Shown piece by piece: positions 1 through 5,644 of a DNA stretch of 6,618 nt. The DNA comes from Prevotellaceae bacterium UBA6417. Its GTDB lineage: Bacteria; Bacteroidota; Bacteroidia; Bacteroidales; Bacteroidaceae. The stretch lies in contig DJPH01000061.1 in the NCBI GenBank assembly GCA_002439755.1, positions 1-6,618 of the forward strand, in the 5' to 3' direction. The position numbers were made by a program, and so were the translations under genes. Under the pieces are notes generated by a model. That model searched no databases. It had not been told where the DNA came from and saw only the letters and a program-made list of their open reading frames with translations. Every line of letters begins with the position of its first letter. Position 1 is the stretch's first letter.

Positions 1-1679
1 ACTGTCTTCGAAAACAAAAGGGTACTCACGTCACCGTAATTTGTGTTATAATAATACGACATGCACCGGTGGCCCTCCGGCGTGTCTACGAACACATTCG
101 GGATAGCGGCTTCTGAGGATGTATTGATGACATACATAGAACCGTTGCCTATATTGAAGCTATTACAACTCATATGCTTTAGAAGAGCTGATACGGCTCT
201 TTCTTCATCACCTTGTCCCCCTGCAACTCCCTCACCTTCCGACAAGGAATAATTAGATATATTGGGAATAGCTCTCTCGATAATACAATTGTTGGTCTCC
301 ACATACGGCATGTCGGTCTCCAAGTCTACATAACGGAAATAGCATTTGTTGTAGTTTGAAGGTACACCGTCAGTATTGTTCCGCTCCACGATGGCCTTTG
401 CTCCGACACCGGCACTCAGACCGTTTACCCTTATCAGGAACGAATCATTAGACTCAAAATGGTTGTGTCTGATAATGGCTGTTGCACATTGACTGATATC
501 GATATCGATGGCATACTGATTGTCAAAGACTGAAGTAGGATATTGTTCTTCACCATTAGCATTAGTATAGGATGCGCTTTCAGGATTGCTCCCTTCACAA
601 TTATTGTTCTCGATTCGGCACATGCCTTTGTACACAGCAGCCTCAATAATCTTATTGTTTTCATGACAGCAATTGTTGATAAACTCAAATGAACATACAT
701 ACTGCCTCTCGGAATCGACTTTTTCTGAACAAACGCAATAATTGTTGAGGTGAAAGGCACAATTGCGGATTTGCAGCAAATTGAGAGGATAGGCTCTATT
801 TTTTATTTCTACATCGTCCCCTTCTTCGTTTTCTACTTTTTTTACAGATTCACTGTTGATTCTGAAAGCTTTCGCAAACCAGGCAAAATAGCAACGTTCA
901 ACGATGATCGGCCAGGTGGGACCCGAATATATGGCCTTGAAATCGATAGCTATCGACTTGAGTGCCGATACCAACGCGATGTTTTCCATATCGTTGAAGA
1001 ACTGCAGGTCGCTGATGTATATCGGATCAGACACCGAATCCGCACAAGTCAGAAGACTCCTTTCGGAAGCATCATCCTCAAAGTACAAGGTACTTGTTGT
1101 CGTCCGCGTGTTGGTATAATCAATACCCCATGCTGTATCATTCGTTCCTCTCTGCTCTTCTCTCAACAAGGCTCCCGAACCTTGCAACCAAATGTTACCC
1201 TTGTTGATCCGGATGCCGCTGCCTATATAATAATTGGCTGCACTGAACTTCACAATCTTTATTGACAACTGCTCCGCCACACTGATTGCCTGGTTAATCG
1301 CTGCGGAATCGTCATGGGGAGTACACCTTGCCTCTTCAAGAGCATTATCGTAATCACGGCCTTTGTCTTTGCCCGTCTTCTTGTACTTTCCCTGCGCACC
1401 GAACCACTCGGGACGGATATGCGGTACATTCAATATCGTGCCGGCAGCAAACGTTACCGTTGAATCGAATACTTGGTTCTGAACTGCCTCAAAGTTCATA
1501 TACCCTGAATAGGTCACATTCTTCAGCATTCCCCCATTGAATACTATCGTACTGCTCTCTTTCAGGTAAATTGTTTCATTACCCATATCCAATTCCTCAG
1601 TCACTTCCAAAATGACATCTTCACGCTCTAATGCGCTTTTCTCTGTAGTTGAAGTTACTAAAATTCTTTCTTTCGTCAT
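1..1679 (-). CDS. Right-handed beta-helix protein (pectate lyase 3 / phage tail-spike-like), 3' end cut by window edge
   Basis: The frame is open from the ATG at 1679 to base 1 without a stop, giving 559 whole codons; the C-terminus lies outside the window. Residues 1-85 look like a beta-rich N-terminal part, ending in FAAGTILNVPHI. Then comes PEWFGA (residues 90-95) and DDSAAINQAI (123-132), the signature that opens many pectate-lyase-3/tail-spike beta-helices. After that follow repeated rung-like segments with hydrophobic-x-I-x-N-C/N patterns: IVERCYF (259-265), LQIRNCAF (302-309), FEFINNCC (331-338), CRIENNNC (354-361), AIIRHNHF (401-408), YVETNNC (459-465). The protein is rich in Asn and Cys. 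The N-terminus MTKERILVTS is not a signal peptide, so export by Sec is not predicted. Such proteins serve as phage receptor-binding spikes, polysaccharide lyases or surface proteins; which applies here is unknown. Start choice: ATG 1679 has AAAAAGG six bases upstream. In-frame ATGs at 1721 and 1748 are possible, and 1748 also has a GGAGAGGG just upstream, but the extra residues add nothing recognisable. The fold is fairly sure; the function is not. Confidence 0.82.
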   Translation of the reverse strand, partial: MTKERILVTSTTEKSALEREDVILEVTEELDMGNETIYLKESSTIVFNGGMLKNVTYSGYMNFEAVQNQVFDSTVTFAAGTILNVPHIRPEWFGAQGKYKKTGKDKGRDYDNALEEARCTPHDDSAAINQAISVAEQLSIKIVKFSAANYYIGSGIRINKGNIWLQGSGALLREEQRGTNDTAWGIDYTNTRTTTSTLYFEDDASERSLLTCADSVSDPIYISDLQFFNDMENIALVSALKSIAIDFKAIYSGPTWPIIVERCYFAWFAKAFRINSESVKKVENEEGDDVEIKNRAYPLNLLQIRNCAFHLNNYCVCSEKVDSERQYVCSFEFINNCCHENNKIIEAAVYKGMCRIENNNCEGSNPESASYTNANGEEQYPTSVFDNQYAIDIDISQCATAIIRHNHFESNDSFLIRVNGLSAGVGAKAIVERNNTDGVPSNYNKCYFRYVDLETDMPYVETNNCIIERAIPNISNYSLSEGEGVAGGQGDEERAVSALLKHMSCNSFNIGNGSMYVINTSSEAAIPNVFVDTPEGHRCMSYYYNTNYGDVSTLLFSKT

Positions 1680-1828
1680 TACTACCTTTTTAATTATTAA
1701 ACATCGTATGAGGCCTTTCATTGCTTCAATCAGGAGCCTAATTTTCATTAGCCCTCTCCAGATGATTTACATTCAAGCAGATTTCGTATTGCCGAGTACA
1801 CCAACGGCTATATATTCATCCGCAAATG

Positions 1829-1836
1829 CAAAGGTA
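1829..1836 (-). promoter_or_regulatory. Bacteroidetes -7 box (TACCTTTG) for the beta-helix gene
   Basis: Read on the minus strand this is TACCTTTG, a perfect match to the Bacteroidetes -7 consensus TAnnTTTG. It is identical to the box in front of dapB. No TTG/TTTG -33 element is seen at the usual 19-21 base spacing. Transcription would begin near 1822, giving a leader of roughly 140 bases to the ATG at 1679, or about 75 bases to the alternative ATG at 1748. Confidence 0.5.
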
Positions 1837-2009
1837 TAAAAAAAGACCACGGCCCACTTCTCTCATATAGCAAAACTTAATCGTTTAACATTATTTAATC
1901 CAACACCATTGCCGTTATTTCTCCACAGGTGTCGTAAACAGACCTTTATTGACACCATTGCAATTTTACATTGTTTGATTTTCAAGCCATGCAAATTCAT
2001 AACAAAACG

Positions 2010-2037
2010 TTTACGAACAACTTTTTTCACGAACAAC
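2010..2037. repeat. Pair of 12-base direct repeats, 16-base period
   Basis: TTTACGAACAAC (2010-2021) and TTCACGAACAAC (2026-2037) differ at one base and start 16 bases apart. The pair could be a tandem binding site for a regulator, but it may be chance in this AT-rich stretch. It lies about 175 bases upstream of the beta-helix -7 box and about 500 bases upstream of the dapB promoter. Confidence 0.3.
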
Positions 2038-2289
2038 GCGTACACGGAGTGACTCAGCATAAGAGCAGAATCAACAACATTCTGAAAACAATCAAGGAAG
2101 GAAAGGAGATAATCTGAGTCGGAACAACACTAATCACGAAGAATCTCCAAAAACATAAGGAGCAAATTTAAAGAATCAGGGAGAAAATCGGAACGGCTGT
2201 GCTGAAAAATCATTCTTGTGACTCATATTTGTCGACGCCATTTCGTGGCCGCAAACAAAGGCAGGAGCAATGAATCACAAAATAAATGG

Positions 2290-2311
2290 CTTTTTGTGTC
2301 TTTACAAAAAG
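2290..2311. repeat. Perfect 8-bp inverted repeat (AT-rich hairpin)
   Basis: CTTTTTGT (2290-2297) and ACAAAAAG (2304-2311) are exact inverted copies around a six-base loop (GTCTTT). The stem is AT-rich and has no following T-run that would make it a convincing intrinsic terminator on the plus strand. It lies in the gap between the beta-helix gene and dapB; its role is unknown. Confidence 0.4.
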
Positions 2312-2543
2312 ATTTTCGCTTTCAAAAATCGACCTTCGGCGTCTTCACCATACATTGTTTAGTGGCAAGCCCATCTCTTTCAAGAAAATCCGGATACAAT
2401 AAACTCATATTTGTTCACACGATAATCGGGCGTATCTATTATAAAAGCAAAAATACGAATCTGTTTCATGACAAGTAAAACGAATAAATATGCACAGGCG
2501 GAAAATCACAAGTGGCAATGACGCTACTTCACGTAATATTAGT

Positions 2544-2551
2544 TACCTTTG
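2544..2551 (+). promoter_or_regulatory. Bacteroidetes -7 box (TACCTTTG) for the dapB-lepB operon
   Basis: TACCTTTG matches the TAnnTTTG consensus and ends 22 bases before the dapB ATG. Transcription would start near 2558, leaving a very short leader of about 16 bases without a clear Shine-Dalgarno site. No good -33 TTG is present about 19 bases upstream. Because the next two genes follow with spacers of 15 and 20 bases, this promoter probably drives all three. Confidence 0.6.
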
Positions 2552-2573
2552 CAGGAACTAAACGACATTGACA

Positions 2574-3338
2574 ATGAGAATTGCATTAATAGGATACGGA
2601 AAGATGGGGCACATGATAGAAGACATCGCTTTGAAAAGAGGTCATCAAATAGCGTGCATCATAGACATAGACAACCGCGACGACTTCAAGGGAAAAGCCT
2701 TTAAGAGTGCCGATGTAGCCATTGAATTCACCACTCCGACAGCCGCATACGGCAACATACTACAAGCCTTCGAACAAAACGTGAAGGTGGTAACCGGTTC
2801 GACAGGATGGCAAAAAGAGCATGGCGATGATATCCGCAGATTGTGCCAACAGGAAGGACATACCCTCTTTTGGAGTAGCAACTTCAGTCTGGGTGTCTAC
2901 CTGTTCAATCAGGTCAATGCCTACTTGGCGCGACTGATGAACAACTATCCCGATTATGATGTCGAAATTGATGAAGTTCACCACATACATAAATTAGACG
3001 CACCGAGCGGAACGGCCATCACACTGGCTGAAACCCTGATTCAGCATCTGGACCGTAAAACCGATTGGGTAAAAGGAGAACTTCACACTCCCGAAGGCAT
3101 TGTAAGCGGGCAGCACGATGCGAAGAAAGAAGACCTGGTGATAAACAGTTTCAGACGCGGAGAAGTGCCCGGCATTCATACCATCAGATACAACAGCGAG
3201 TTTGACGAAATCAGCATCACCCACGATGCCCACAACCGGGGCGGATTTGCCTTGGGTGCCGTGCTGGCTGCCGAATTCACCGCCAACCACGAAGGACTGT
3301 TGACAATGGACGATCTGTTCAAGCAACCTACACGCTAA
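2574..3338 (+). CDS. dapB: 4-hydroxy-tetrahydrodipicolinate reductase
   Basis: Cytosolic NAD(P)H-dependent reductase of the diaminopimelate/lysine pathway, converting 4-hydroxy-tetrahydrodipicolinate to tetrahydrodipicolinate for lysine and cell-wall synthesis. The 254-residue protein is of normal length. The N-terminal Rossmann domain begins with GYGKMG (residues 7-12), followed by GSTG (75-78) and FSLGV (104-108). The DapB hallmark EVHHIHKLDAPSGTA spans 134-148; by alignment to E. coli DapB (H159, K163), H136 and K140 are the catalytic His and Lys. RRGEVPGIHTIRY (194-206) and NRGGFALGAVLAAEF (221-235) are also typical. Start: ATG 2574 is chosen because family members begin MxIALIGYGKMG; a TTG two codons upstream at 2568 is less likely. 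It is first in an operon with two signal-peptidase-family genes, a link with no direct metabolic logic. Both supply envelope needs, which may explain co-expression (inference). Confidence 0.97.
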   Translation: MRIALIGYGKMGHMIEDIALKRGHQIACIIDIDNRDDFKGKAFKSADVAIEFTTPTAAYGNILQAFEQNVKVVTGSTGWQKEHGDDIRRLCQQEGHTLFWSSNFSLGVYLFNQVNAYLARLMNNYPDYDVEIDEVHHIHKLDAPSGTAITLAETLIQHLDRKTDWVKGELHTPEGIVSGQHDAKKEDLVINSFRRGEVPGIHTIRYNSEFDEISITHDAHNRGGFALGAVLAAEFTANHEGLLTMDDLFKQPTR

Positions 3339-3353
3339 CACACAAGGACACTT

Positions 3354-4811
3354 ATGGAAAAGCAACAAGATAAAAACACACAGCACCAGAAAGCAAGCCG
3401 CATGGACTGGTGCAAATTTGCATTTTGGACAGTACTTTACCTGATTTTTCTCTATTGGCTGGACAGCTGGTGGGGGCTCATCATCGTTCCTCTCATTTTC
3501 GATGCCTACATAACGCACAAAATACCTTGGACATGGTGGAGGAAAAGCAAAAACGAAAAGACACGTCAGATTATGAGCTGGGTAGATGCCATCGTCTTTT
3601 CTTTGATTGCCGTCTATTTTGTCAACATATATTTTTTCCAGAACTACGTAATTCCGTCATCATCGCTCGAAAAGAGTCTACTGACGGGCGACTACCTGTT
3701 TGTAAGCAAACTAAGCTACGGGCCACGTATCCCCAACACACCGCTTCACATGCCCATGACGGCACATACGCTGCCTTTGCTGAACACAAAATCATACATT
3801 GACTGGCCGCAATGGGAGTATCGCCGCGTAAAAGGGCTCGGACAAATACAACAAAACGACATTGTGGTTTTCAACTATCCGGCCGGAGACACAGTGGCAA
3901 GCAAGATGCAGGACGGTGACTTTCACGCCATTTGCTACGAAATAGGCGAACGGCTGTATCCCTATAATATGGAAGGGCTGGATGCAGAAAAAAGACTTGA
4001 AATCTTCCAAGAACAATACAATGCAGGACGTAACTACATAGCCGGCAACCCGGGACAATTCGGAGAAATACTGAGCCGTCCCGTCGACATGCGCGACAAC
4101 TATGTGAAACGTTGCGTAGGATTGCCGGGGCAATGGCTGAAAATTCGCGACGGCATTATCTATACCGACAACAAACCCGACAAACAGCCCGACAATGCAC
4201 AAAAATCATATATCGTAACCCTGAAATATGATATTCCCGAAGATTTCTGCAAAGAATACGGCATTACACTTGAAGACCGTTCGGAATGCATCAGCGAAAG
4301 CAACACAAACGTGCGCCGCATGCCGCTGACGAAAAAAGCCTATGACGCTCTTTCCAAACGAACAGACATGGTCACATCCATTGTTCCGGCACCGGCAATG
4401 GGCGGCATCGCTCTTTATCCTCACAACATGCTGACAGGCTGGACCTGCGATAACTACGGACCTATATGGATACCTAAAAAGGGACACACCGTCAGACTCA
4501 GCATCGCCTCACTGCCACTCTATCAACGTCCCATAGAAGTCTATGAAAAAAACTCGGTAGACGTACGCAACGGAAAAATCTACATCAACGGAAAGGAAAC
4601 AAACCGCTACACATTCAAGATGGACTACTACTGGATGATGGGGGACAATCGCGACAACTCGGCCGACTCACGGTTCTGGGGTTTCGTTCCCGAAGACCAC
4701 ATAGTAGGAAAGCCCATCCTCGTTTGGCTGTCGCTCAACAAAGACTATGGATGGTTTGACGGCAAAATACGCTGGAACCGCATATTCCGTCTGGTGGACA
4801 ACATCAAATAA
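3354..4811 (+). CDS. lepB: Signal peptidase I (S26), catalytically intact, Bacteroidetes long form
   Basis: Inner-membrane serine protease that removes signal peptides from Sec- (and Tat-) exported proteins on the periplasmic side. Length is 485 residues against 324 in E. coli. Hydrophobic segments at about 20-36 and 39-53 form a likely hairpin; the basic loop WRKSKNEKTR (62-71) should be cytosolic; a third membrane helix at 76-95 leads into the catalytic domain. The Ser box is IPSSSLEKSL (100-109), with S104 as the likely nucleophile (the usual Met after Ser is Leu). The Lys box is YVKRCVGLPGQ (250-260), with K252 as general base. The C-terminal box MGDNRDNSADSRFWG (429-443) is intact. Two expansions stand out: about 70 extra residues between VVFNYP (171-176) and the Lys box, and a longer stretch before the GDN box. 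The ATG lies 15 bases after the dapB stop, so the two are very likely co-transcribed. Confidence 0.95.
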   Translation: MEKQQDKNTQHQKASRMDWCKFAFWTVLYLIFLYWLDSWWGLIIVPLIFDAYITHKIPWTWWRKSKNEKTRQIMSWVDAIVFSLIAVYFVNIYFFQNYVIPSSSLEKSLLTGDYLFVSKLSYGPRIPNTPLHMPMTAHTLPLLNTKSYIDWPQWEYRRVKGLGQIQQNDIVVFNYPAGDTVASKMQDGDFHAICYEIGERLYPYNMEGLDAEKRLEIFQEQYNAGRNYIAGNPGQFGEILSRPVDMRDNYVKRCVGLPGQWLKIRDGIIYTDNKPDKQPDNAQKSYIVTLKYDIPEDFCKEYGITLEDRSECISESNTNVRRMPLTKKAYDALSKRTDMVTSIVPAPAMGGIALYPHNMLTGWTCDNYGPIWIPKKGHTVRLSIASLPLYQRPIEVYEKNSVDVRNGKIYINGKETNRYTFKMDYYWMMGDNRDNSADSRFWGFVPEDHIVGKPILVWLSLNKDYGWFDGKIRWNRIFRLVDNIK

Positions 4812-4831
4812 GTTTCCATGCAGACCTTCCC

Positions 4832-5548
4832 ATGAGACCTTGGCTGAAGACAACCGTCATCCTTGCCACAACCATCCTTACCGTATGGTTGATACGGACT
4901 CTGGCCTTTCTTCCTATATTGATAACAACAGACGAGCGACCTTCGCTCATGGCAGGTGACCGTGTTCTTGTAGCTCGCTTCGCTTTCGGTTTGCGACTGC
5001 CGTTAGATGCCTTGTTCGGATACCATCGCCTCTCACCCACCCTGCCTCGACAGGGCGAACCGATAGTTTTCAACGACCCACTTGGGAAAAGACGAAACAT
5101 TTCAGACCGACCGCTCTGCGTAGGCACATGCACAGCACTTCCAGGAGATACGATATGGCTTCCCTGGAGCTCCGACGAAACTTGCAGGAAAGCAGCCAAG
5201 CACTACCCTTTCGTTGTTCCGGGAAAAGGAATAACGATAGACATACATCCATGGAACATAGTCATGCTGGCAAATGCCTTGCATCTTTACGAACAAAAGA
5301 ACGTTTGCTGGGATTGCGACAGCCTACTCGTGATCGACGGACAACAAGTCAGGAATGTAAGCTTTGCCGACGATTATATTTGGGTGAGCAGCAACGGCCA
5401 TACAGAAGCTTATGACTCACGGCTCTTCGGTCCCCTACCCGTATCGCATCTGGAAGGAAAGCCTATGCTTATCCTTTATTCAAAAGACTCTTCAAAACCT
5501 TTTTACAACGGCTACAGGTATCGACGCTTTCTCTCTGTTCTTCCGTAA
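4832..5548 (+). CDS. Signal peptidase I paralogue lacking the catalytic dyad (S26 pseudo-peptidase)
   Basis: A 238-residue protein with one N-terminal membrane helix (about 8-30, after the basic start MRPWLK) and an S26-type periplasmic domain. Homology to the preceding LepB is clear: AGDRVLVARFAFG (41-53) matches the region after the Ser box; LPGDTIWLP (103-111) matches LPGQWLKI; FVVPGKGITIDI (127-138) matches WIPKKGHTVRL; and YDSRLFGPLP plus LEGKPMLILYS (194-217) match the C-terminal box. The active-site residues are lost: the Ser position is D34 (ITTDERPSLM), the Lys-Arg position is G98-T99 (VGTCTALPGD), and GDN is replaced by SSN (VSSNGHTEAYDSR). The long insert before the Lys box in LepB is absent here. 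Five cysteines include a CWDC motif (159-162). The start ATG lies 20 bases after lepB. The frame is intact, so this is not a decayed pseudogene by sequence. A regulatory or binding role is inference; annotation pipelines would probably call it signal peptidase I. Confidence 0.88.
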   Translation: MRPWLKTTVILATTILTVWLIRTLAFLPILITTDERPSLMAGDRVLVARFAFGLRLPLDALFGYHRLSPTLPRQGEPIVFNDPLGKRRNISDRPLCVGTCTALPGDTIWLPWSSDETCRKAAKHYPFVVPGKGITIDIHPWNIVMLANALHLYEQKNVCWDCDSLLVIDGQQVRNVSFADDYIWVSSNGHTEAYDSRLFGPLPVSHLEGKPMLILYSKDSSKPFYNGYRYRRFLSVLP

Positions 5549-5564
5549 AGTGTGTTAAAAAGAT

Positions 5565-5574
5565 GGGGGGGGGG
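5565..5574. repeat. G10 homopolymer upstream of the GH27 promoter
   Basis: Ten consecutive G residues lie 16 bases after the stop of the lepB paralogue and three bases before the -33 TTG of the next promoter. Tracts of this length are prone to slipped-strand change during replication and to sequencing error. Confidence 0.85.
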
Positions 5575-5577
5575 AGA

Positions 5578-5607
5578 TTGTCAAATCACTTCAAATGTTT
5601 ATCTTTG
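5578..5607 (+). promoter_or_regulatory. Promoter of the GH27 gene (TTG-N19-TATCTTTG)
   Basis: TTG at 5578-5580 and TATCTTTG at 5600-5607 are separated by 19 bases, matching the Bacteroidetes -33/-7 consensus with its usual spacing. Transcription should begin near 5614, giving a leader of about 30 bases before the ATG at 5645. The leader has no strong Shine-Dalgarno site but is A-rich. This separates the glycosidase from the dapB-lepB operon as its own transcription unit. No intrinsic terminator was seen between 5549 and 5577, so some read-through from the operon is possible. Confidence 0.75.
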
Positions 5608-5644
5608 CGAAAGATTTCAACGAAATAAACATATTAAGTTACTT

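Larger units (their letters stand above)
1837..2543. other. Divergent intergenic region, no supported gene
   Basis: About 700 bases lie between the promoters of the leftward beta-helix gene and rightward dapB. It is AT-rich. The open frames inside it (65 codons leftward from 2060; 86 codons rightward from a GTG at 2218; 30 codons from an ATG at 2270) show no domain, no sensible ribosome site and no coding-like composition that I recognise. No tRNA or rRNA pattern was found. A TAAATTTG -7-like box on the minus strand at 2163-2170 has no -33 partner and no gene to serve. The region may hold small RNAs, regulatory sites or decayed genes, none of which can be shown here. Confidence 0.6.

Noticed and set aside
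497..516. GATATC/ATCGAT tandem-like stretch
   Set aside because: It is explained by the Ile-Asp-Ile-Asp-Ile codons of the beta-helix protein.
750..1265. 171-codon plus-strand frame antisense to the beta-helix gene
   Set aside because: The opposite strand carries an unbroken 559-codon frame with clear beta-helix motifs over the same bases; this frame shows no family.
1863..2060. 65-codon minus-strand frame
   Set aside because: Basic, low-complexity translation with no recognisable family; the possible -7 box at 2163-2170 lacks a -33 element.
2051..2120. GACTCAG / CTGAGTC inverted pair, 56 bases apart, as possible ends of an invertible or mobile element
   Set aside because: The match is only seven bases and does not extend; no promoter between the copies faces a gene and no recombinase is in the window.
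2270..2362. 30-codon small frame preceded by AGGAG
   Set aside because: The AGGAG ends only two bases before the ATG, too close to work as a normal ribosome site, and the peptide shows no feature.
2218..2478. 86-codon plus-strand frame beginning at GTG
   Set aside because: There is no ribosome site, no domain, no promoter at a suitable distance, and the composition looks random; it sits in the AT-rich gap.
2994..3518. 174-codon minus-strand frame across the dapB/lepB junction
   Set aside because: It is the shadow of two confidently identified genes on the plus strand.
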